DNA of 64,000 nt from Anthopleura xanthogrammica. Taxonomy: Eukaryota; Cnidaria; Anthozoa; Actiniaria; Actiniidae. The position numbers and the translations under genes are program-made. The notes below the pieces were generated by a model. The model was not told the origin of the DNA, did no database searches, and saw nothing but the letters and a program-made list of their open reading frames with translations. Positions 36,699 through 48,500 of this stretch are shown one piece after another. The stretch lies in assembly GCA_964019055.1 (NCBI GenBank), contig OZ025208.1:14638097-14702096 (forward strand), given 5' to 3'. The first letter of the stretch is position 1, and every line of letters begins with the position of its first letter.

Positions 36699-37202
36699 AT
36701 GGGTGTATCTAAAAGAGATGATATCAGATGCTACATTCTTAGGATTGTAGTGGTCGCAATTCTCATTGATAAAGCAGTTTCTAGCAATTTCACTTCATCG
36801 CCAACTCCATCTTTGACGTCTCTTCCAACAACTGTGTCGATCAGCAGAACGACAACTCATAGTGTATCTTCTACTGTCAGTAGTGTCCCATCTATGAGTA
36901 TCAATGCAACGGTAAGTTCGTATTTGTCATACTGAACCACTTTGGTTAAATACGAACTTTAATTGTCAGTGTAACAAATCTTCGTCTTGTTATTTTTTGC
37001 ATTGTAATAAGGAACTATATATTGCCCGACAACAGAAAGACCATAGCTGAGTTAGTAAATGAGCGTAGCTTTAAAGTAATAAGGGAATATAGTTATGCAG
37101 AGTTGAACATTAATGTGCGAAAAACATGAGGTCTTAGTTGTATTTTCGAGGGCACTTTGTAAACCAGCCTCTGGCTGAAAGTAAACCTTCATGAAATGAA
37201 GC

Positions 37203-37266
<64 letters not shown>

Positions 37267-40200
37267 TTCGACCCTTTATACAGATCTTTTCAGGAGAATT
37301 TGCTTCTCTCAGCCCGAATGAGTTAGGCAGTCAGCGAATTTAAAATATTTTGTTTGTAGCTCAAATTTATGTTTCCTAGTTCCAGGTTTTCGGCTCGATA
37401 AAACAGCTTTTACTGAAAAAAATAGAAAAGAAAAGAAACTGATCCGTAGAAAGATTTACCAAGATGTCTTTTAGCATATTTCTTCGTTGTTGGTGGAAAA
37501 TATTTTGGTTTGACAAGAGACAATAGAAATACTTGAAAATTTTTGGCTGTTATGAACAATGCATTGCGCGCCTAGATTCCAAATCACCTGGTTTTAAAAA
37601 CGCTGTAACGTTTCAGGTTATAATGCTAGAGAACTTAAATGTTGAGAATTCCTAACCTTCACACGGCTGAGAAGAAAAACGTGTTTCTTTTAAATCCATG
37701 TCTTTTTGCACAGTCTTTGCTGTGAGAGTGGTAAGTCGAAAGTGGTATGTAGGGAAGTATTAACTTTAATGACATTTCCATCACGTTTTCGAACTTCCAT
37801 CATACGAAAATAGAATAGAAGTGGTACTCTTCATGACAACTCAGTTTCGTAGTGACGTCACTTCTACGTCACTATTTCAGATCAGCGGTCTTGCCCATCA
37901 AAGGCATTCAAATGACGCCATCTTTTTAGCATGCGGGAAGTATGCGGAGTGACAGTGAAAAATGCAAGCCGGAAATAGGTGGATTTTGACTTCAAGCAAA
38001 TGGCAGGATTAGCTGAGGGCTCTCGACCAATCAGAATTGAGATACTGAATATCAAATCTGCATCTGCACGAAAACTTTTGAATTTTCAAATAATTTTGGT
38101 TATAGTTGCCCCCAAAAGAGTTATACCAAGTATACAAATAATTGTCCTCGTCCAGTCTTAGGTGTTTTGCAATCTTCTTTTTGTCATTCCCGATATTAAA
38201 TCAACATGCTAGTATTTTATCAGTCTGGGCAAGGCTAGCTGCAGAAGAGTCGGTGTTGAGGCGACCAATCAAAATTGATGATTTTCTTATTACGAGAGTT
38301 ACGTAGACAAGACGCAATTGTTAAGCAAACGTTACTAAACAAAGTAAGTTTAGCAGAAGCTTGTGCAGTCTTTTCTGTAGCAGTTATCAAAACCATGGGA
38401 TCTCCTTTTAGAACCGTAGTTTTGGCTGTAGTTTGGGTTGTTTTTATGAGTAGTGAACTAACCACTCCAGTCAGCAATTTGACTCCGACTCCTAAACTAC
38501 TATGGCCAAGCTCACCCAGCACAACCATTTTCAAGTTGATGAGTAGTGAACTAACCCCTGCCAGTAGGTTGACGAACATCACGAGGGAAAGCGTGCATGA
38601 AATCACTTTGATTGCTAAAATTTCACCGAGTTCACTCATTGCAAGCACATCAATGGCGCATACTTCAACAAGGCAGCTGATCAGTGTTTTCATTGGTTAT
38701 CCGCTAAGATCATCTCAATATACTGCCAAGAAAATGACAAGTTTTCTATCAAAAACCACAGCGACATATCATTCAACCGATGCGGTTGTAACAGCTACGA
38801 CCAGTGTACATGTTCTACCGGTAAACTGTAGATACGTTATTCATATTGTCTATATTAAGACTTGTATTTGGATGTAGTGCTACCTTCATACCTTCAAATT
38901 TTATCTAGTATATTCTAAGTCAGGGCACGGCTAACTCACAGATCAAACCCCAAAACAACCTCTGGGCTGATCATAGTCAGGGCACGGTTACCTCACAGAT
39001 CAAACCCTGAAACAACCTCTGGGCTGATCAAAGTCAGGGCACGGTTAACTCACAGATCAAACCCCGAAACAACCTCTGGGCTGATCAAAGTCAGGACATG
39101 ACTAACTCACAGATCAAACCCTGAAACAACCTCTGGGCTGATCAAAGTCAGGGCACGGCTAACTCACAGATCAAACCCTGAAACAACCTCTGGACTGATC
39201 TAATTAGTCAGGGCATGGCTAACTCACAAGAGGCGAGTGCACTACACTGAACTACTCCAAACTTGCATTACTTCCCTAAGGTACTACATTTTAGTAAATT
39301 TTAATGTTGCATGCGAGACAGTTTTGTGTGGCAAAGTTTGCTATAAGGCGCACTTTCTGGCTTCTTACCAAACTTTTTATCGGAAAGTAGAGTAGAAAGT
39401 AGTCTGCTTTTTACTCAACTCTCTCAAAAAACATAATGTTGGATGTTGTTACACAGTGCAACTTTTCGGCTGAAAGTTTCAGTTATTTCCCAAGTAAACG
39501 ATGTAAAAAGTCAATGGTTTCTATGTATGAAGGGATTTCCGGTACCTTTGATGATCATATATTGAATGAATATCGCTAGGATTTAAGGCTTTACAGAGAA
39601 TATGAAATCAAAGTATGATTTGCCGGGGTTTAAAGCTCAGGGTCAATAAAGCATCGTCGTTTTTTCTTTCCGCAAACGGCGAACAAGATCCCGTTTTCAT
39701 CGTTCCCTGCATTCACTTTACGTTTCCAAACCTTCTCACCAAACACAAGTGTTATTTTGATTATTCACAATTTAGGAAGTTTTGCGATTCTTTTTCACTA
39801 ATTCAGAATACTTTTTTGCTTGGCAACTGAAGGCATGTTCAGGCGTAAACGAGATGATCTCATAACATATGCTCTGTAGATGGTAAATAAGGAAATATTG
39901 AACAAAGTTGGCCTAGCTTTTCTTGTGTATTTAATTACAATTACCAAAATTACCAAAGGCAAATGTAAACAGTGGGCAGCTTTACATGTGGAAGAAGATG
40001 GTTCTGTTCATTAACTTTATGTCGTTTCTAAACCCTTAAAATAGTTTCTAAAAATCCAGATTGATTCAAATTTTCAACAGGGTGGCACAGGGGTTACGCC
40101 TGACGCGTGATTTGGCTTTTTTTGAACCGTGATTTGTGAAATTCAAAAATATATATGTTCGTGAATCGTGAATTTCAGTCTCCCCGTGATGTGTGATCTG

Positions 40201-40906
40201 CCTATTTTGAAGACCGTGATTCGTGAAAATTCGTATTACACACTAAATCCTTGTATCAAGGTTAGTCACTAATCGTTTTTTGTGATTCGGGAATTCATGA
40301 AAAATTTGTCCGTGATCCGTGATCGATACCCCCCCCCCCCTCCCCTGTGCCACCCTGTTTCAAAGCTTCTGTAATTATCTTTGGAATCTCTGTAAATATT
40401 TGCAGTTTCGCCCGCGCAGGCGACCCTGATATACGTCATTTATATAGTTAGGCCGATATTGAGGTATTGCAATCATCATCAATCTAGGTTTGTTCAGGAG
40501 GGGTGTTTGAAGGCTGATAGATGGACAGTTTGTAGTCTCAAAAGTCGCTTTTTCAAACATAGACATAGTATTTGAAGAAACAGAACTTGAAGAAGCTTCT
40601 GTGCTTGAAGCTCGGTATTATGTTTTCAACTGTGTACACTGAAAAAATTCGGCTTATGAATAGACCATTTCACGGTTGTCGTCGATCAACCACAGCCTTG
40701 ATAGTGTGTAATCTATTCACTTTAGAATTTGACTAAAGCCCGTGGAATTTTTAAATGTTTCAATTGTTTGATAATGTGTACATTCCTTAAATTACCGTGA
40801 GCTGTAGTCAAATTCTAAAGAATATATTACTGACCTCTGAGGGCCACAAGTTTGTTAGTATCTCTATACTATTAAGTGCTGCCCTCATTAAATAAAGTAT
40901 TTATTA

Positions 40907-40979
<73 letters not shown>

Positions 40980-41065
40980 ACTATCGAGGCTAAGGTTGAG
41001 CGACGAGAACCGTGAAATGGTCTATTGTCGCACAGGTCATGTAAAGCTATTATTGTTATGTATTG

Positions 41066-41130
<65 letters not shown>

Positions 41131-43911
41131 GTTGTTGTTATTGTTATTGTTGATATTGTCTCATTGGACCCCATGCATCTTGTTCCTCTCCCTGGCCCGC
41201 GAAGCAGGCTAAATGTGGTAAGATTACAGCAAGTAACGTTCAGGTCAATGTCACCATTTAAAATCATCCATGTTAAAAGTGGTAAGGTAATAACCCCACT
41301 TGCCTATCCTTCTGCGGTCCTTGCTTTCGAGCTCATTTTTACCTTTCATGCTTTCATTCAATTTTTCATCTTTTCACTTTTAAAATTTCTTATTTTTTTT
41401 CTTTCAAAATAACACATGTAATGTTTGTTATGTTTTGTTCTCGATGACAGATGCCACCGAAAGTGACATGTCAAGAGAACCACATGGAGATCGAACTGGA
41501 CAAGAACACATACTCCAACCTCAACTCGTCCTTCTTTCATCTCCGTGACTCGTCATGCCTCGGTGATGTCACTGGTAGAACCATCAAACTGACAACACCT
41601 TTGAACAGCTGTAACACCACCTCGAAGCAGACAGATGACACTATTACGTACCAGAATGAAGTGAGAGCAGAGAGGACTATCAAGAAATACCTCAATGACA
41701 CTATCACCCGTCACGATGCACTGGTTCTGCCTTTTAACTGTACGTACAAAAGGAGGAAGTATGTTGGGGTGTCTTTCAAGCCAAAACGCCGCGTCGACGC
41801 AGAGGAAGGTATGAGTGAATAATTGTACTGCGCATGTGTGGTAAAGTGGCGGGAAAATGAGTTTGCCGTAAATCTAGTTACACACTGTTATTAGCATAAG
41901 ACTGGTGCACTTCTGACATCTTAAAAATGGTGGGCAAATATCATATAATTGCTTTCTTACGACCCATAAAGCATTTTGATTTGGCTCATTTGCATCAAAT
42001 TTGAGGGGCACTAAATATGAAGGATAACAAGTTATTGTATTTATATAAAGTGCCCCTCAAAGTCGAGAATAAGAAACCAATGAATGTGTATTATAAGATA
42101 ACATTCCCCAATATTTTATGTGTTCTTAGGAGCGTTTGGGAACTTCACCTTCCTGATGGACTTGTATTCGGATAACAGCTACAATCGTCCATACAACACT
42201 AGTGACTACCCAATCAACGTGGGACTAAAGCAACGACTGTACATCAAGTATCGTGTGAAGTCTGATAAAGCGGATCTGTACGTGTTTGCTGAGAGATGCC
42301 TAGCAACCACCACACGTAGTGAGTCAACTATACCTAATTACGTATTCATCAATAAAGGGTAAGTTACCTTTAAAGTAATTCTTTATAGGACCGTTAAAAC
42401 AACTTGAGCTTGAACAATAAAAAAGATGGTTTTATGAGGTATTCGGTAATTTTTCGTTGGTTCACGTAAAAAGAATGAGGAGTTGTAACACCCGTTTCCA
42501 GGTTCCCCTCTTCGTTAAAATTAATTGGCCCTTTGCAGCAAACAGTCACATATTGATATGTCACATCAATAGCAAATCAATTTAGCCCAAGGTCCCTGGT
42601 TTGCAAACAAACATATATGAAAATGCTTAGTATATTGAGATCGAAAGCACGTCAAAAGGAAAAATAGCAATAGCAATGTCATTAGTAATCCAGTAAAAGT
42701 TATTTTAAATAAGTGAAACCCAACATAATCTTTTACCAGTCCGTGACAGTCGGGTGATTGTATCCTGTAAAGGGCCTATATACCACTAGTACGTTTTGCG
42801 TCAAAATAAGGGTTATATAGCTGAAAGTTGGGAGCAATCGTCTTCACGTTTTAGCGCCAAACATTTTCTCCAAACTGCAAAGGGCCTTTTCTGAAACTTA
42901 CGTGTCAAGGTCCCGTTCTAGTTTCCTGGATGCATATCTTAAAACATCACTCTTAAAACCGAAGTTACATCCATGTAACACAGATCTAAAATCAAATAAA
43001 TAGCTTAATGTTCCTATTCAAGGACTCCCCGAGACTATATCGGGTCCAGGCGGATGTAGAATGATCTTGACGTCATTACATTATTTTATCACCAATAGCT
43101 GTACCATCGACAAAACAATCGATTACAAATACAAAACGAGGAACAGAGAGCAAACCTTCTCCATCGAAGTCTTTCGTTTCATTGCTGATCATCCTGTGGT
43201 GTATCTGCACTGTCTTCTCCTGGTCTGTCATAGCAGCTATAATACCTCCAAGTGTGCTGTCGGTTGCAGTAACAATAGAGCGAGGCGTGACATGTCACGT
43301 AATGATCAGGAGTCCAACCTGTACCACCTATCATCTGGACCAATCACGCTGAAGAAGACCACAAAATCAATACCAGGTATGTATCTATGCGGAAAGAGTA
43401 TAGGAGTATCGTCGATCAGACGGATGGATGGATGGATGGGTAGGTGGGTGGGCGGGTGGGTGGATCGACGAACGAATGAACGGAAAGATGGGTGGACGGA
43501 CGGAAGGACGGACGGATGGCCAGTGGATGGGTGAGTGGCTTGGTTGGTGGTTAGTATGATGCTTGGTTTGCTTCGACCAGACACATGAATCCAGTCTTCG
43601 AAATATATCATAACGCAGAGTTTCTTTTCACCTAAAATAATTTTAACGCAATTTTTTTAGACACAACCACATCTGTAGGAGTTACTGTAATAGCGCTCTC
43701 CGCCGCCGTGGCAGTGCTTCTCATTGGCTGCTTTGTGCTTCTGGTTCTGCTTCGGCGCAGGAAAAAGCAAAGCAACAAAACGCAAGACGATTTTGAGCCT
43801 ACACAGTTGGAGGTGTACGACAACCCAGGAGTGAACAGAGAAGACGATCCTGTGGGTCTGAAGACGTCACACCAACAGGACGACACTAATGACGAGGACG
43901 ATGCACTGTGA
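36699..43911 (+). CDS. ZP-A: ZP-domain single-pass membrane protein with mucin-like stalk
   Basis: Exons 36699-36911, a Ser/Thr-rich exon ending at 38820 (start uncertain, possibly 38323), 41451-41808, 42130-42358, 43099-43376 and 43661-43911. Signal peptide ([17 protein letters not shown]), Ser/Thr stalk, then a ZP domain. The ZP-N half has cysteines in [28 protein letters not shown] and [14 protein letters not shown]; the ZP-C half has [26 protein letters not shown] furin-type RARR follows ([11 protein letters not shown]), then transmembrane [25 protein letters not shown] and a cytoplasmic tail with VYDNPGV. Known: such proteins polymerise extracellularly after cleavage at the consensus site. 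The role in this organism is unknown. An AATAAA lies at 43998-44003. Confidence 0.88.
37206..37266. repeat. (TTA)n microsatellite
   Basis: About twenty TTA units in ZP-A intron 1. Confidence 0.95.
38914..39232 (+). repeat. Five to six tandem 57 bp SINE-tail units with SINE head
   Basis: Near-identical units (AGTCAGGGCACGGCTAACTC, CCTGAAACAACCTCTGGGCT). They are followed at 39230-39246 by GAGGCGAGTGCACTAC, which is the inverted SINE head, so the whole is an antisense SINE with an amplified tail. It is in the ZP-A intron after the stalk exon. Confidence 0.85.
40903..41145. repeat. Two (TTA)n arrays flanking a short unique segment
   Basis: (TTA)n at 40903-40978 and 41067-41130, separated by about 90 bases. 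Both are in the ZP-A intron before the ZP-N exon. The overlapping poly-isoleucine frame is an artefact. Confidence 0.95.
43420..43550. repeat. GGAT/GGGT-rich microsatellite in ZP-A intron 5
   Basis: GGATGGATGGATGGGTAGGT and GGACGGACGGAAGG units. The equivalent intron of ZP-B has a longer GGAT array and that of ZP-C has (GGAA)n. Confidence 0.85.
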
Positions 43912-44734
43912 TCTGGTGATCTAAGACAGCTTATATATTAGTACTAGCACGTGCACGTTCTAACGAGTTTTATTGCAAGCCCCTTTGTGTCTACGTGAAT
44001 AAATAAACTTACTTACTTACTTGACTTAATCAAGACTGTTCTACTGTGCATACTAATTCATTGTCAGTAAACAATTGACATGTAGTTTTGAAATTCTTTA
44101 GAAATTTTGAAAGAAATACCTAGCTAGGGATCTTTCTTATTCACGTCTTGATTTACCAATGCTACGAGAATTCTCTTCAACCTTTTTTCTGGCATATTCA
44201 AATATTTTGAGCCCTTTGGGTGTCGCAAGATGACGAACGCTCAAATGAAGAAATATTTCACCATTCAAATATTCACTTCTTGTAGAATCAATATTGTATC
44301 AGGGGTTAGGTGCAGTTTAAGCCAAACAAAAGAAACTACGAAAAAGATTCTGATAGTAGGGGAATCAAGACGTAATAATGGAAACGGAGATTGAATTAAA
44401 GAACTTTTTTAGCTTTATGTTTGTGACATTTTTCCTTAGTTACACACACAATCCAGTTATATTATTACTCGAGAACTGGAAATGATGTAAAATTAGAAGT
44501 TAAGTTTTTTTTGAATTCCGTCACTTATATTGCAAGCACCTAAATTCCAATTTCTTGTAGATTTGATTTGTAATCAATAAAAACGACAGTAGAAAGAGTT
44601 GTGCATTTTGTTCTTTAGTACTATAACTTATTGCGATTTAGAGCCGCCAATACGGGTTTACATTGGCGGCTAGTTAAGAGAAAATATATTCCATATTGGC
44701 CGTAGGCCTAGTTTCTTCCAACGCCGTCAATACA

Positions 44735-44800
44735 TACATACACTTTATTGGACTCCCCAATAGGGCTTTTCAGGCCAATTTACAAGCTATAATTGAAAAT
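44735..44800 (-). mobile_element. Probable LINE 3' tail (antisense)
   Basis: On the minus strand the sequence reads AGCCCTATTGGGGAGTCCAA, then TAAAGTGTATGTATGTATT, a typical non-LTR 3' end with a short tandem tail. Assigned by resemblance only. Confidence 0.35.
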
Positions 44801-45325
44801 ATAAACTATGGAAAACTGAAATTTACAATCAGTTGAAATTACTATAAATGTATAAACTAATAAGAAATGAGAAAATATTATTAATATATAATTAAGCCAT
44901 TCAAAAACTCAACAACAAAAAAAACAACATCAAAAGACCACCGGTCCCAAGATGAGAACAACCAAAACATAGATATATAGTCCTAATTGATCCCACGGCA
45001 CCTATATTGTTTGTCGTTTATTGATAATTGATTTTTTATTGCCATTTGCTAGATGCTTCGAATTCTTTTAAAACTGAAATAATTTTATTTCTTGATTAAA
45101 CCTCCAAGAAGTTAATAAAATTATTCGCAGGGAAAAACTCCTCCTGGGTGGTTGATAAAAAAGAGAGTATTTATCACAGATTTACTTGATTCTCATTTGT
45201 GAGTTATTTGATGTGATTTCTTAAAACCAGTTATGTAAGAAAAGAAGTTGTTTTTATCCCATCATGTCTATTTTTAAAGTATAATTAAAACCTACAAATA
45301 AACAAGTTTAGTTTCTAGGACGTAG

Positions 45326-45447
45326 CCAATGAGGTTATCGGACCGACTCGATATCTGGATTGTCGTTTTCTAACCACACGATTAACCAATCAGAATGCAC
45401 CTATCTGGCTTAGCTAGTTCTTACTATATCAGTATGAAATAAAAGGG
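45326..45447 (+). promoter_or_regulatory. ZP-B promoter: two CCAAT boxes and TATA-like element
   Basis: CCAAT at 45326-45330 and 45386-45390 and AAATAAAAGGG at 45437-45447, about 55 bases before the ATG, in the same arrangement as ZP-A and ZP-C. Confidence 0.65.
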
Positions 45448-45500
45448 CCACATCGTTATGCCAAGATCAGAGTACAAGCTTCTAAATGAAAACTACTAAG

Positions 45501-48500
45501 ATGGGTGTATCTAAAAAAGATGATTTCAGTCGCTACATTCTTATGGCTGTTGTGGTTTCCATTCTCTTTGATAAAGCAGTCGGCCTTTCCAGCAACGTAA
45601 CGGTAAGTGTTGCATATAGGGGTAAAAATGGCTTGTTGTGAGGGAAATGTTTGAGAGAGTTGCTGTACCATAAGCAGCTACGACCAGTGTGTTCTATACC
45701 GGTAAATAGATACCCTAGTTATATTATGATTATATCAGCCTTTTATTCGGCTGCAGCATCAAACACTGATTCAAATCTCATATACAGTGTTGGATCCGGG
45801 GATGCTACCGAGGTCTCATTAAACTCCCCTTTGTGAGATCTTGTGAAGCAAACCTAGTTCTTTACGCCCAATAGAATAAAATTGGAACCACTCCCTTTTG
45901 GAAGTCGATTGCACCAGCTTTTTCTACGTGGAGGCCATTTTGGAACCCCTCTTTATAAAATCCTTGCACAGCCTCCTCAAATATAATAAACAGTACTTAT
46001 AGAGCGCATTCTGCTACCTCAATGCGCTATGGTTCGAAGTTTAAAAATTAAGAGTATGCTGATTGAAAAAGTAGATTTTTCAGTAACGATTTCAATTCGG
46101 TAAGATTGTAAGATTTGCTGATAGTGTCTCGTAATGAGTTCCATAATGTAGGGCCAGCAACTGAGAAAGCGCGGTCACCATAATTCGAAGTGAAGGTACG
46201 AGAAACCGACAGCAGGCTTTGTTTAGATGATCTCAGTGAGCGTGCAGGCTTGTATTCTTGTAGATGTCAGTAATCATACTAAAAACCCCTGATCTGCCTC
46301 GATTAGTTTGTACTATTTGCATCCAGTGGTGTTTATTTGTAAATGTTTATTAACTTAATCTAAATAAACCTGAATTTGAACTTGTTGAAAAAGTCAAGGA
46401 TTTCTGTGTATCGAGAGATATCCGGCACCTTTGATAATCACGGATTAAAGGCTTAAGGATTAGCTAGCTCATAATAGCTAATGAGGTGTGCGTGTAGAGC
46501 TACATGCTTCAGTGACAAAGTTGATAGTCTCCTGGCAAAAGTCGACAAACAAATAGACAAAAATAATGCGTAGAAGTTTTCAAACTCGAGAGGAACGAGT
46601 ATTTCAATGGATGGCAAAATAAGCTATGCATAAGTTTTGTTCTTACAGCAGTTTGTTTCAGATACGAAAACGTTCTAATGAGCATCGTAGCGGCGGTCGT
46701 AGCAACACACCCACGCAGTCCAAACTTTACCGCCTCTACTCATTATAATTTTTAGGTTTTTCAGTATCATTATTCACTTGCTTAAACAATTAAATGTGCG
46801 TTCAGAACCTCCCTCTCTCACCAAAGGCAAGTGTTCTTTTACTTCTTTTACAATGTGGAGATTAATTTTCGATTCTTTCTTCACTGATTGTAAGGAATAT
46901 TTTGCATGTATGCTTATCAACTGATAGTTTCACGTTTTCCTGCGTAAAAGAGATGCTATAAAAACTGTCTTAGCTTGGGAAAAAAGTTTTGTAAATGGTA
47001 ACAGGGACATTAAAAAATACTTGCAGTAACAACAGAACAATAATGACACAGGACAAATGCTTTGTAAATGATAATTTAAGAAGATATTAAATACAATTGG
47101 CCGGTCAACTGGAATGAAAATCCCGATTCATTTTTCAAAGTTTTTCATGATAACTTATCTTTGGAATCTCTGTCAATATTTGAAGGATAAACGAAAAGAA
47201 ACATTGACTTATTAGGGTAAACTCATCGTGGTTAAAAAATGGAGCATGTAATGTTTGCTATGTTTTGTTCTGCCACAGAAAGTGACATGTCAAGAGAACC
47301 ACATGGAGATCGAACTGGACAAGAACACATACTCCAACCTCAACTCGTCCTTCTTTCATCTCCGTGACTCGTCATGCCTCGGTGTTGTCACTGGTAGTAC
47401 CATCAAACTGACAACACCTTTGAACAGCTGTAACACCACCTCGAAGCAGACAGATGACACTATTACGTACCAGAATGAAGTGATAGCAACGTTGCCTGTC
47501 ATGGAAAACCCAAATGGTACTGTTACCCGTCACGATGCACTGGTTTTGCCTTTTAACTGTACGTACAAAAGGAGGAAGTATGTTGGGGTGTCTTTCAAGA
47601 CGAATCAACGTGTGGAAGCAGAGGAAGGTATGAGAAAAATGTACAAAGGCATGCGTTGGAAAACATGGCAATGGGTACTGCCAGGCGCAAGTAAATTTGC
47701 GAAAAAATGGTAGATAGAAGATGTGACAATGGGTACTGCGCATGCGATGGTAAATTGGCGGTGGAAATGAGATATGAAAATGTGACAATGGGCACTGCCA
47801 CACGCGCTGATAAATTAGCGGGAAAAAGGTAGATAGAAGATGTGACAATGGGTAATGGGCATGCGATGGTAAATTGGCGGGGAAAATGAGATATAAAAAT
47901 GTGACAATGGGCACTGCCACACGCGCTGATAAATTAGCGGGAAAAAGGTAGATAGAAGATGTGACAATGGGTACTGGGCATGCGATGGTAAATTGGCGGG
48001 GAAAATGAGATACAAATATGTGACAATGGGCACTGCCACACGCGCTGATAAATTGGCGGGAAAAGGGTAGATAAAAGATGTGACAATGGGCACTGGGCAT
48101 GCGCTGGTCGAATTTGTCGTAAATCAAGTTACCCATTGTTGCTAGCATACTACTGCTGTAGTTTGATCATTCATTAAGTTCTGACATCTTATTGACCGAA
48201 TGCCAATATGGCCGCCACTTCATTATCATAATGTTTTAAATTCATATTTTAGTTGACCGCTACATTAAAATTATAGATTAGAATGACATCAACAAAGTTA
48301 GAAAGTTTGAGACAAAAATATTAAATTCTTGAGAAGTGATGAGAATTTTAGCTAATTTTAAAAACGTGAAAAACACCACAACGATGCTAGCAAGGAATCA
48401 GATCACTGAATACATATACAAATCTCTGTAATTTTGATTCCAAATCGCTTCGCTTGAACTCAATCTATAGCAATGAAACTTTCCAAAAATACATAGCTCT

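Noticed and set aside
38235..38693. 152-residue minus-strand frame
   Set aside because: Mirror of the Ser/Thr-rich exon of ZP-A; no splice or start support on this strand.
40876..41412. Plus-strand frame with two poly-Ile runs
   Set aside because: Made of the (TTA)n arrays; the flanking parts are intron of ZP-A.
47372..48148. 258-residue minus-strand frame
   Set aside because: It runs through the ZP-N exon antisense and the 60 bp minisatellite; the repeating peptide simply follows the 60-base period, a multiple of three.
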